A stretch of 64,000 bases of DNA from assembly GCA_963521065.1 (NCBI GenBank), contig CAUQTI010000001.1, forward strand, positions 220,831-284,830. The letters are read 5' to 3'. The position numbers and the translations under genes were made by a program. Below, piece after piece: positions 24,540-33,186 of this stretch; position 1 is the stretch's first letter, and each line of letters begins with the position of its first letter. This stretch comes from IOR16 sp963521065 (GTDB lineage Bacteria > Bacillota > Clostridia > Peptostreptococcales > Anaerovoracaceae). The notes beneath the pieces are model-generated. The model saw only the letters and a program-made list of their open reading frames with translations, was not told where the DNA came from and did no database searches.

Positions 24540-25211
24540 ATGAAATTTATAGTATTTAACGGAAGTCCTGCTGGAGCAAGCAGTAATACAAATGTGATTG
24601 CAGAAGCATTTTTAAATGGTGTAAAAAAAGCTGGATCTGATACGGAGAATGTGTTTTTGATTACTAAAAATATCGGACATTGCAAGGGGTGCTTCACCTG
24701 TTGGTTTAAAACACCAGGCAAATGCGTGATGCAGGATGATATGACTGAACTATTAGCCAAGTATAATTCTGCTGATGTCGTGTGCTTCGCAACACCCGTT
24801 TACACTTGGAATATGACGGCAGCTCTCAAAAATTTTGTAGATAGATTGGCACCACTGAAAAGTCCGCTGATTGTAAATTCAGACGATAATTTTGACCTTG
24901 CGGATTCCAAACCCAAAACACAACAATTTGTTGTTATTTCAAATTGTGGATTTCCGGGTAACAATAATTTTGAAACTGTGAAAGTGGTGTTTGCATCCTG
25001 TAATCCTGTTCTTGAAATTTATCGCAACTGCGGTAAACTTTTGAAAAGCAAGGACGAAAAAATTAAAGCAACCGTAAATGACTATTTGAAAGTTGTCGAA
25101 CAGTCAGGATATGAACTGGCTACACAAAATTATGTATCAGAAGATACAAAATCAAAACTTGAAATGCAGCTTATGTCGATATCGGATTATGTGAAATATA
25201 TCGGTATGTAG
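24540..25211 (+). CDS. Flavodoxin-fold NAD(P)H-dependent oxidoreductase / iron-sulfur flavoprotein-like
   Basis: 223 residues. NGSPAGASSNTNVIAEAFL (about 7-25) is the FMN phosphate loop of NADPH-dependent FMN reductase folds. A cysteine cluster GHCKGCFTCW (about 46-55), plus C at about 62, is typical of the multimeric flavodoxin WrbA/Isf-like subgroup. TPVYTWNMTAALKNFVDRL follows. Good AAAAAGGAG site. Likely a cytosolic redox enzyme; partner unknown. Confidence 0.8.
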   Translation: MKFIVFNGSPAGASSNTNVIAEAFLNGVKKAGSDTENVFLITKNIGHCKGCFTCWFKTPGKCVMQDDMTELLAKYNSADVVCFATPVYTWNMTAALKNFVDRLAPLKSPLIVNSDDNFDLADSKPKTQQFVVISNCGFPGNNNFETVKVVFASCNPVLEIYRNCGKLLKSKDEKIKATVNDYLKVVEQSGYELATQNYVSEDTKSKLEMQLMSISDYVKYIGM

Positions 25212-25515
25212 TGCAAAAATTGTGATAGTTTATGCCACAATGTACTCTACGTCAAATTCCATAGAGTGCATTGTTAGATTCCAACAATAGAGCTGATTTT
25301 ACCAGGTAGGATATAACGAATGTGTTGAATTTACAATTTCAAAGTATATCATAAATTGACGATTTGTGAAGAAAGCAGGCGATTTAAAGGAGTGAAGGAA
25401 AGGAGCTTTGGTTATTATTGCAATCTTTGAGTGAAGCCGTTCCTCGTCGTAATTTTAAAAAAAAGGATATTGTGAAGTGGTAGCAGTTTCTGGGGGAAAA
25501 GAAAATAATCAGAAA
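25212..25515. other. Intergenic region with two hairpins, no gene recognised
   Basis: Just after the flavoprotein, ACAATG.ACTCTA pairs with TAGAGT.CATTGT (25237-25274), a strong stem without a T run that could still end transcription. A ribosome-like AAAGGAG at 25387 is followed only by short frames (about 22 codons to a stop at 25483). Confidence 0.5.
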
Positions 25516-25575
25516 CAAAAAACGTCCTTTCTGTTAAGAATGAGTTATCATCCAAGACAGAAAGGACGTTTTTAC
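25516..25575. terminator. Terminator downstream of the SLH protein gene
   Basis: AAACGTCCTTTCTGT and ACAGAAAGGACGTTT form a perfect 15-bp stem with a 25-base loop and A/T tracts outside on both strands. It lies 7 bases beyond the stop of the minus-strand gene. Confidence 0.8.
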
Positions 25576-25581
25576 TATATT

Positions 25582-28500
25582 TTAAAAATTGGTGGATGCA
25601 ACTTGCTCTATTAACCGATGCAGGATGATGGCAGCTTCCGCACGGGTGACGCTGCCTTTTGGGTCAAAGTGACGATTGCCTTTTCCCGTCATAATATTGG
25701 CCTTTTGCATAGTTATTACCGTATCCTTTGCCCAGTCACTTATTTTTTCATTGTCTGCGTATGGTAACACCGGGTTAACAGAAGGAAGCTTGTAATTCAT
25801 AGTGTTTGCATAATTTGATAGGACGAGTGTCATTTGCTCCCTTGTAATTGGTGAATTTGGCATAAATTTGCCTCCACCGACACCGGATATAATCTGATTA
25901 TGATATGCCCACTCAATATAAGGGATGGATTCCGAATCGGAAATATCCGTGAAGCTGCTTGCTTGATTACTACTCATCTCTGCACTGGATAGTCTGCACA
26001 GTGCCATAACAAAGTCTGATCGAGTTATATTGACATTAGGCGAGAAAGTCGTTTCACTTGTCCCGAAGAGAAGCCCTCGTACCGTAACGAAATCAATACT
26101 TGAGTTTGCCGCATTGCTTGTTACATCGGAAAACTCGTTCGCTAAGGCGGTTGCCACTTTGTATGTGCCAAGCTTAAAAATGTCAGCGTAAACCATGTTT
26201 TTCCCGTACACGCTGGTAGGCAGAATTTGTCCATTTGGGTCACTGATGATGAACGTTGCAGTGTCTTTTATAGTTTCAGAAAGTGTTGATACACCGATTC
26301 GCGCCATAGGAGTAGATTTATTCCAGCCTACGCTTTTTCCGTCTCTCGTTATATTGACCTTTAAGCTGGACGTTGTAAGAGTGATGGTATATTTGCCGAG
26401 CTTGCCGTCAAACCAATCTCGCATTTGTGCTGTAGTGAAAATCAATGAACCAAACGGGGCCTCCAAAAAGAAAGTGGAGGGAACGTCTTCTTTGGCCTGA
26501 GAAGCATCAAAATCTAACGTCAACGTATTTAGATTTTCAGAATCGGGTAAGGTATTGTAACGCAATCGGACGATTTTACTGCCGTTCTCATATTGCGCCG
26601 CATTCTCTGTGATTTGCTTGAAGGCCTGAGCTGAAATTTGGGAGGTAAGGTCGCTCCCTGTTTTTTTATATGGAACCTTGACTGTATTGAGAAGAATAAA
26701 GCCATTTTCGCTGGAAGGAACAACAGGTCTATTGCGATGAGAGGAGCGATTTCCGCCGATAGCCGCAATGATTTCGGTGCGTAGTTCTCTTTCACAGACA
26801 GTACAACGATAGGTGCGGATCCCACTTTCTGTGGAAGTGGGGGCAGTAGTTACGGTACCGCTGTCTTCTGTATGGAGGGCGATAGCAATCTTTTCTCCGC
26901 ATGCGCATTCGTGCCAGTGTTGGTCCGCATCATGCTCCCAGACATCACTGTACAAATGCGTGTGCCCGTTACCGGACAGGCCGACAGATATCTCATCACC
27001 AGCGGTGTTAGTGATGGTCAGCGTAGCGATGTGAGCTCCTTCCTCTGTAGGAGAAAAGACAACAAGAAGAATGCCTCCGCCGGAGGTGCTCCAACCACTG
27101 CCGGGATTGACGGAAAAAGCGTCACTTCCACTAATTTGGTAATCAATGGTATCGGTCAAATCAGAGTTCTCCACGGTGACTGATTTGGTGTCGTGCTGGC
27201 CTGTTACCACACTGCCGAAAGAGAGTGCTGCCGGTGTAACACTTAAGGTTGGCGGAGAAACCGGAGCGGTGGATGCACGAAGCATAGAGTAAGCTGCACG
27301 GTTGCCGTCCTCGTCTTCTGCGACAACATTAAAATAATAGGTGGTATCGGGGGTGAGTCCTGTGACGGAAAGTGTATTTATATTTAAAGTTCCGTCGAGG
27401 TTAAGTAAGGTGCCGTTGGTATCGCAATCCTCAGCAGAGGTAATGTTATTGCTGAGAGATTGATAAACATAGTAATTTAAGGCATCCTGTGAGGTTAGCG
27501 TATCTGTCGCATACGGCCAATTTAAGGTTAGATTTGTTTGCCCCACAAGAGAAGTGAAAATTGGACCGCCAGGTGAGGGGACAATCGTGTCAGGGAGTAC
27601 GTTCACAGGAATCACCTGCTTTACCGGTGAAAGTCGGGAATCTGTTGGAGTGAATACTCGAATCATAGAGGTACTTTCGGTTATGATTTGATCAGGACTT
27701 TCCCATGAAAATGTGCCGCCATTTGCCTGTTCACCGATCAGTGAAGCTGAGCTGAGAACTGCTTTTCGAAAGAGGTTCGCAGCGCTCGGAAATACCACTA
27801 GATATTGCGTCGAGGTATCGGAAATGACGCGAGGTAGGGTTTTGTTTTTCGGAGCAAGAAGCGTCCCGCCCAGTTCCATGAATTGTGCATTATCCTGCAA
27901 TTGATAGCCTGCTATTTCGCCGTCAGCAAACAGTACGCTGCTGTTATCCTTGCCGATGATTGCATATTCATAGCCGGGATTATATTCGGAGTAGCCGTAA
28001 GAGCCTGTGACCATTCCCCCAGCGATTTCCGCAACACCTCCATCTGTCAGTAAGATACCGGGACCTCCAAGTGCTAAGTTTCCTTCATAACCTCTGCCAC
28101 TAATGACACTTCCGCCCTTTAGAAGAAGCTTTCCTCCCCGGACTGTGATACTGGGCGCACCTGCGGATTCAGGCAAGTAGGGATATGTATTTGCAGGACT
28201 TTGTATCTTAGCCCCACTGTTAGAATCCATTATGGTAAGTGTACCACTGTTGATTTGGACTATGCTGTAGGCTTGTGTGTAAAAAGGAAGTGCGGGTGCT
28301 GTGATACTGTGCCCGTTTAGATCCAGGGTTGCCGTATCGACAGAAAAGATTATTGTAGAAGGAACCAATACATCTCCCAACAGCTTGATGGTCTTTCCAT
28401 CTGCATTGGAAAGCAGTGTACTAAGAGTATTGCTTAATTGGAAGAAACCATCTACTTCAATAGGAAATAAAGGGATTTGGCTACTCACATCACAAGTAGA

Positions 28501-29442
28501 TACGGTTGTTTGCCCTCCGGCAGTTACAGTGATATCTGCCGGATAGGAGGACTTTTCCGGAAGATAAAGAGTCAAGTTACCCGCCGAGTCGGTATAAGTA
28601 TCTGTGATACTGTAGGGGTAGGGGACACCGTTGTATTCTATGAAAAGAGATTCCACCTTAGTGGGGGTTGTGATAGAGGGTAAGGGGAGTGTGTTCTTGT
28701 AAAGTTGTTCTCCAATTTCATTTTTGATAGCACCCGTAATAACAGAGGAACCCGTGATATTACCGCCGCTTATGGTGGTCAATTCGGCATGGATTTTGAG
28801 GTTTTCAATGGTGCCACCGGTAATATTTATTGTTCCAAGAGATAAGTCGATTTCTGCACCTGATAAGAGGATATGGGCACCGGATATCGTAATAGAAGCA
28901 CCCTGATTAGGATTGATTGCAGAAACAAAAGGATGCCCGGAAGCACTTAATTTAGCCGCTCCGGTGCCGGATTGTAGGGTTAGCTCTGTAGTTCTGGATA
29001 AAAACAAAGCAGAACGGTTCCATCCCTCACTCTTTAACTCGTTAACTCCGTTTAAGACAAGTAGAACCTTTGCGCGGTCGAGGGTTTGAAAAGCAGAGAC
29101 TTCCCCCTTGATTTTCGCATCTTGCAATGTGATTTCTCCATCAAAGTCAGCCGCTACAATAATTCGTCTAGTAGCAGTTGAGCCGGTAATGGTCACGGGC
29201 CCTTGGGTAATGGTAATGACGCTGCTTCCGTCATAAATCCACTTGCCATTACTGGCAGCTGCGGCATTCTGTAAATCGGTGTCTGCATCTTCCAAATCAA
29301 TTATATCTGCGCTGCTGCGTAACATAGGTGGGCTTAGTGGTATGTTTGAAGCATAGGTCAGCGGTAAGGGCGCAGAAAACATTGAAACAATCAGTATAGT
29401 TGCTAATAATAGAGATAATCTCCTTTTCATTCTTTTTCCCAT
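25582..29442 (-). CDS. Large secreted S-layer-homology (SLH) surface protein
   Basis: 1286 residues. Signal peptide 1-32 (KRRLSLLLATILIVSMFSAP...YAS). Residues about 50-600 are Gly/Ile/Thr-rich, rung-like repeats (e.g. SITISGAHILLSGAEIDLS) as in right-handed beta-helix/pectate-lyase-like folds. A fibronectin-III-like domain lies at about 640-730, an anchor-D-type beta domain at about 740-830 (LSFGSVVTGQHDTKSVTVEN) and a Cys/His segment HWHECACGEK...YRCTVCERE at about 845-895. Three SLH repeats (from about 1095 to the end, ITRSDF/ITREQM/VTRAEA) bind the pyruvylated wall polymer. Start supported by AGGAGGAACTCTAC. Possibly an adhesin or glycan-binding protein. Confidence 0.85.
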   Translation of the reverse strand: MGKRMKRRLSLLLATILIVSMFSAPLPLTYASNIPLSPPMLRSSADIIDLEDADTDLQNAAAASNGKWIYDGSSVITITQGPVTITGSTATRRIIVAADFDGEITLQDAKIKGEVSAFQTLDRAKVLLVLNGVNELKSEGWNRSALFLSRTTELTLQSGTGAAKLSASGHPFVSAINPNQGASITISGAHILLSGAEIDLSLGTINITGGTIENLKIHAELTTISGGNITGSSVITGAIKNEIGEQLYKNTLPLPSITTPTKVESLFIEYNGVPYPYSITDTYTDSAGNLTLYLPEKSSYPADITVTAGGQTTVSTCDVSSQIPLFPIEVDGFFQLSNTLSTLLSNADGKTIKLLGDVLVPSTIIFSVDTATLDLNGHSITAPALPFYTQAYSIVQINSGTLTIMDSNSGAKIQSPANTYPYLPESAGAPSITVRGGKLLLKGGSVISGRGYEGNLALGGPGILLTDGGVAEIAGGMVTGSYGYSEYNPGYEYAIIGKDNSSVLFADGEIAGYQLQDNAQFMELGGTLLAPKNKTLPRVISDTSTQYLVVFPSAANLFRKAVLSSASLIGEQANGGTFSWESPDQIITESTSMIRVFTPTDSRLSPVKQVIPVNVLPDTIVPSPGGPIFTSLVGQTNLTLNWPYATDTLTSQDALNYYVYQSLSNNITSAEDCDTNGTLLNLDGTLNINTLSVTGLTPDTTYYFNVVAEDEDGNRAAYSMLRASTAPVSPPTLSVTPAALSFGSVVTGQHDTKSVTVENSDLTDTIDYQISGSDAFSVNPGSGWSTSGGGILLVVFSPTEEGAHIATLTITNTAGDEISVGLSGNGHTHLYSDVWEHDADQHWHECACGEKIAIALHTEDSGTVTTAPTSTESGIRTYRCTVCERELRTEIIAAIGGNRSSHRNRPVVPSSENGFILLNTVKVPYKKTGSDLTSQISAQAFKQITENAAQYENGSKIVRLRYNTLPDSENLNTLTLDFDASQAKEDVPSTFFLEAPFGSLIFTTAQMRDWFDGKLGKYTITLTTSSLKVNITRDGKSVGWNKSTPMARIGVSTLSETIKDTATFIISDPNGQILPTSVYGKNMVYADIFKLGTYKVATALANEFSDVTSNAANSSIDFVTVRGLLFGTSETTFSPNVNITRSDFVMALCRLSSAEMSSNQASSFTDISDSESIPYIEWAYHNQIISGVGGGKFMPNSPITREQMTLVLSNYANTMNYKLPSVNPVLPYADNEKISDWAKDTVITMQKANIMTGKGNRHFDPKGSVTRAEAAIILHRLIEQVASTNF

Positions 29443-29668
29443 GTAGAGTTCCTCCTATGAATCCATTTCTGCAAAGCTGGAAAGATTTACACAACTTCAC
29501 AACGTGCTTAGACTTGCCTGCTATAATTTTTACCTTTTATTTTATCGCGAATGAACTTAGCCAACAATAGCAGATGCAAAACTGGTAAGAAAAATGACCT
29601 AACTTGCAATAGAAGCAAACAAGATAAAAATACGTAATCAATGATATACGGTGTTAACCAGGCCGCTA

Positions 29669-31477
29669 TCAGTCCTTGAGTGCGATCGTAACGGTAAACG
29701 TAGTCTGATCAAATTCGATATCGATAAGTCCATCATAAGAGTCTGTAATCTTTTTTACAGTCCACAGGCCGTAGCCATGACCTGTTTCTCGTTTGCTGCT
29801 CTGGATGTTACCATTAGACAAAAATAGTTCTCCTGTGTAGGTGTTTTGACAAGTAATGTGCAGATATGGCTCGCGTCTTGAAATGACCAGGCAGATTAAC
29901 GTAGGTATTCCTTCGGGAACCTTTTTGCAAGCCTCCAGTGCATTGTCCAGCAAATTACTGAGTAGGCTATAAAAATCCGGATCAGCAATGCGAATCGGGC
30001 AGGGGGTCAAGTCCAGCTCTACCTTAATATGCTGCTCTTTTGCAGTATGGAGAAGTCTACCTATCATTGCATTCAGCAGAAAGTGTTCATGGTAAACGAT
30101 GCCTGTCACTTCTTCTGATTGAGCGGCATACCTTTCGAGGTAATGCTTTGCTTCATCGTACCGTTCACTTGCTAAGTAGGTCTGCAGGGCAGCAACATGG
30201 TTTTTCATCTCGTGTTTTAGTCCGCCTATTTGATGGAGGTGAGCCTTGATTTGCTCGTAGCTTTCCGTGGATAGTCGATTCTGCAGAAGAAGAACCTCTC
30301 TTTCTCGAAGGCCTTGGTAATAAACGCTGAAAAAATGCCATGCATTGTAAACCAGTATACACAAGAGCAGCAGAAAATAGGTATCTTTATAGGTATAAGG
30401 TACAACACCCTGCCTAGTGTAGAATACATAGAAATTGTATAGCATGGACAGATATGCCAGAAGAAAGAAAGGCGCTGCAAGTCGCATCGGCTGATTCCCA
30501 TTCTTCGCTTCCAAAATAGTCAGGACAAGCGTATAGAGCAGTCCGCCTAAGATTACATTATTGGCGCTGATGAGGCGCGGTAAATCAATAAGGTGAAAAA
30601 GCTGCAAAAGAATGGAGAGAATTCCAAAACTGCCATGCAAGAGGACGGCAGGCAGGAGATATTTTTTATAGCGCTCAAAGGAAAAATAAAAATACAGCGT
30701 CAGAGGAATCTGAAATGAAAAGTACAGCATCAGACTGAGGGTAGACGTCCAAAAAGGTGTAAAAAATTGAAACGCAATGTATTCTGTACAGATATAATAG
30801 AGAGCCCAAATAATAGAAAAGATTCCAATTGCAAGATTTTGAGGCTGTAATGTATTTTTAAAGGACTGTAAAAGAGTAAGTGCAATGATCCCGAAGCCGA
30901 TCAAAAGGCACATTGCCATCATGATAAGTGAGCGCATGGAGTCAGATAACGCATAGGCTTCCAGCGACGGAATCGTTCCCATGAGGATGGGGCTTGTACG
31001 CCCGGCGTAGAGCTTATAGGGAGAACTGATTTCAACAGTGAGTGTTTTATGAAGGTAATTTTGGGGGAGTGGTATAAAATGGAGTGCCATACCGGGATTT
31101 TCCACAGGTGCTAAAGTGGGGTCTTTGTAGAGAAGCTCCCCATCAAGGGAGACTTTCACAGCTTGATGATTGGCACGGAGCAGAAGAGCTGCTCCTGTCA
31201 GCTTGGTGTCTAGGCTTCGAGATAAGGTCAGAGTTTCTCCGCTTTGCAGCTTTGGGCCGGTGCGCAGCGTCGCCAAACTGTGTTCAGGTATGTTTTCCGT
31301 ATGATATTTCCAGCCCTCAGACAGATCAATTACTTGTTTTAGCATATAAGGCTGCTTATATGCCTGAAAATAACACTGTAGCAGCAGAGCAATGCAAGCA
31401 GAGGAAAACAGAATGACTGCTGCAAATAAAATACTGGACCGTTCTATGCTCTTTATTTTTTTTCGGAAAGTTTTCAA
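29669..31477 (-). CDS. Sensor histidine kinase, 7TMR-DISM plus GHKL ATPase
   Basis: 602 residues: first membrane helix (about 14-36), an extracellular DISM-type beta domain (about 40-185), a run of seven membrane helices (about 185-395), then a coiled coil with the phospho-acceptor region GGLKHEMKNHVAAL and a GHKL ATPase (LLSNLLDNALEA, GHGYGLWTVKKI). An ATG at 31501 gives 8 more residues but lacks a ribosome site; AAAGGAG inside it points to the TTG at 31477. Divergent from the LytTR regulator at 31615, forming an AgrC/VirS-like pair; its target is unknown. Confidence 0.85.
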   Translation of the reverse strand: MKTFRKKIKSIERSSILFAAVILFSSACIALLLQCYFQAYKQPYMLKQVIDLSEGWKYHTENIPEHSLATLRTGPKLQSGETLTLSRSLDTKLTGAALLLRANHQAVKVSLDGELLYKDPTLAPVENPGMALHFIPLPQNYLHKTLTVEISSPYKLYAGRTSPILMGTIPSLEAYALSDSMRSLIMMAMCLLIGFGIIALTLLQSFKNTLQPQNLAIGIFSIIWALYYICTEYIAFQFFTPFWTSTLSLMLYFSFQIPLTLYFYFSFERYKKYLLPAVLLHGSFGILSILLQLFHLIDLPRLISANNVILGGLLYTLVLTILEAKNGNQPMRLAAPFFLLAYLSMLYNFYVFYTRQGVVPYTYKDTYFLLLLCILVYNAWHFFSVYYQGLREREVLLLQNRLSTESYEQIKAHLHQIGGLKHEMKNHVAALQTYLASERYDEAKHYLERYAAQSEEVTGIVYHEHFLLNAMIGRLLHTAKEQHIKVELDLTPCPIRIADPDFYSLLSNLLDNALEACKKVPEGIPTLICLVISRREPYLHITCQNTYTGELFLSNGNIQSSKRETGHGYGLWTVKKITDSYDGLIDIEFDQTTFTVTIALKD

Positions 31478-31614
31478 TATCTGCTCCTTTGGGTTTTTCA
31501 TTGGGAATCAGCCGTCGCCTTAAGGAATCCAGCCTGTGCCATTCAGCAGCAAATCTTTTCCTGCTGGCAGAGAAATGCTATAATGGAATAAAATGAAATG
31601 AATGGCGGTGAAAA

Positions 31615-32328
31615 ATGATATACAGAGTGGCCTTGTGTGAGGATGAGCAACTATTTTTTGATGCGCAGGAAAAAGCCTGCCGGACCATCCTTGACCGATT
31701 AAATATAGAATATCATATATCGATGTTTTCTAACAGCACGGATTTTTTACATGCGTTTTGTCAGGAGAAGCAGCGTTACAATTTGATTCTTTTAGACATT
31801 ATTATGGATGGATGTAGCGGCATGGAGCTTGCACAACAGGTGCGTGAAGCAGATCAGGAAGCAGCAATTATTTTTATTACTTCCAGCAAAGACTATGCAC
31901 TAGAAGGATATGATGTAAAAGCGCTCCACTATTTGATTAAGCCGATAGACAGTGAGCTTTTAGAGAAATTGATTCTGAGCGACTATCAAAATCGCTTTGC
32001 GAATCACTTCTTTTTACTCGATTCGGATTTAGGGAAAATACAGATTGCTGTAAAAGAGATGATATGTATGGAAACAGTGGGGCGGAAGGTGGAAGTTACG
32101 CTATCAGACGAAATAGTATATTATCCTGGAAAATTAACCGAACTTTTGAACGAGCTTCAGAAAGAAAGCTTTGTTCGCTGCCATCGAGCCTTTGCCTTAA
32201 ATATTAAAAAAATTCGTGAGCTTAGAAAACAGGAAGCCATTGCTGCAAATGGGAAAAGAATACCCGTCAGTCGCACGTTTTCAAAAGAGGTAAAAAAAGC
32301 GTTTATAAGGCAGTTAAGAAATATATGA
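31615..32328 (+). CDS. LytTR-family response regulator
   Basis: 237 residues: receiver domain (about 1-125) with acidic pocket CEDE, phospho-acceptor in LILLDIIMDG (about D60) and the lysine in LIKPID, then a LytTR DNA-binding domain (about 140-237: METVGRKVEV, FVRCHRAFALNIKKI, NGKRIPVSRTF). Partner of the divergent kinase. LytTR regulators commonly control surface or secreted products; the adjacent SLH gene is a candidate, but no binding repeat was recognised. Confidence 0.9.
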   Translation: MIYRVALCEDEQLFFDAQEKACRTILDRLNIEYHISMFSNSTDFLHAFCQEKQRYNLILLDIIMDGCSGMELAQQVREADQEAAIIFITSSKDYALEGYDVKALHYLIKPIDSELLEKLILSDYQNRFANHFFLLDSDLGKIQIAVKEMICMETVGRKVEVTLSDEIVYYPGKLTELLNELQKESFVRCHRAFALNIKKIRELRKQEAIAANGKRIPVSRTFSKEVKKAFIRQLRNI

Positions 32329-32406
32329 ATTTATTTTTTCACTTTTCTAATGATTCTATCTTTGATACAATAAAAGAAAAAGAATTGGCTTAAAAGCAAT
32401 TCGCAG

Positions 32407-32948
32407 CTTTGTAAAAGCAAAATTTATCCGGTGTAAAGTATGCACCAATCGCCATCAAAGAGCCTGAAAATTATGAAGCGCGCGCAAATTTGATGTGGAC
32501 CTCTTCTTGGGCGATTAATGGTTTTATACAAGGCGGAAAGACACACGCGTGGAGCTGTCATCCTATGGAGCATGAATTATCGGCGATCTATGACATTACA
32601 CATGGGCTTGGACTTGCAATTCTTACACCGCGCTGGATGAAATACTGCATAAATGACACAACGTTATCTAAATATGTGCAATTTGGAATAAATGTGTTTG
32701 GAATTAATGCTGATTTGCCGGATGCAGAAATTGCAGATAAGGCGATTGATTCCCTTTCGGAGTTTTTCTTTAAAACACTAGAGCTAAGCAGTAGTCTGGA
32801 CGAAATTGGAATAGACAATAAAAATTTTGGTATTATGGCGGAAAAATCTGTGCGTTTAGGTGGCTTAAAATATGCATTTCAACCATTGAATGAAGAGGAT
32901 GTTAAAAAGATATTTGAGATGTGCTTGAGCAGGTATGAAAAGAAATAA
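32407..32948 (+). pseudogene. Iron-containing alcohol (butanol) dehydrogenase, 3' remnant
   Basis: The reading frame from 32407 has homology before the first ATG (GVKYAPIAIKEPENYEARANLMW), so the gene is missing its N-terminal half rather than starting at 32490. Present: the C-terminal half of the Fe-ADH fold with metal-ligand-type histidines in WSCHPMEHELSAIYDITHGLGLAIL. The Rossmann half and GGGS motif are absent; an in-frame stop at about 32401 closes the frame. Probably a deletion remnant after the LytTR gene. Confidence 0.75.
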
Positions 32949-32954
32949 TCAACC

Positions 32955-32983
32955 TTGACAAAATATTTAGTATATGGCATAAT
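32955..32983 (+). promoter_or_regulatory. Sigma-A promoter of the manganese-responsive ATPase operon
   Basis: TTGACA (32955-32960), 17 bases, CATAAT (32978-32983). The start would be near 32990, just before the riboswitch. Confidence 0.75.
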
Positions 32984-33002
32984 GGACAAACAATTTAATT
33001 TA

Positions 33003-33092
33003 CTCGTGAGGGAGTAGTTTGCGCAGATTTGCGTGACAAGTCAACATACTGACCGCTTGGTCTGGCTTGTCTTAATGAACGAGACTCATGCA
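33003..33092 (+). promoter_or_regulatory. yybP-ykoY (manganese) riboswitch aptamer
   Basis: Contains the conserved loops GGGAGTAG (33010-33017), GTCAACATACTGACC and GAACGAGACT. P1 can form from CGTGAG and CTCATG; an internal stem GACAAG/CTTGTC encloses GACC/GGTC. This class binds Mn2+ and switches on Mn exporters. The following P-type ATPase is a known kind of target. Confidence 0.9.
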
Positions 33093-33119
33093 TGGTATCA
33101 CCGTGCATGGTCTTTTTTT
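33088..33119 (+). terminator. Riboswitch expression platform: first intrinsic terminator
   Basis: CATGCATGGT pairs with ACCGTGCATG around ATC, then CTTTTTTT. The 5' arm shares CATG with the 3' strand of P1, so ligand-stabilised P1 would compete with termination. Confidence 0.75.
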
Positions 33120-33120
33120 G

Positions 33121-33157
33121 ACTCGTGCATGGTTACGGCTGTGCACGAGTTTTTATT
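33121..33157 (+). terminator. Second tandem terminator before the P-type ATPase
   Basis: ACTCGTGCA pairs with TGTGCACGAGT (one bulge), followed by TTTTATTTT. It lies two bases after the first T run and its arms resemble those of terminator 1 (GTGCATGG), so the hairpins may have alternative pairings. Confidence 0.65.
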
Positions 33158-33186
33158 TTGAAAAAAGTAAAAAGGAGAAAAAGACA

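Noticed and set aside
26195..28906. Several + strand open frames inside the SLH protein gene
   Set aside because: They are opposite-strand shadows of one long, domain-rich coding region with a clear signal peptide and SLH repeats.
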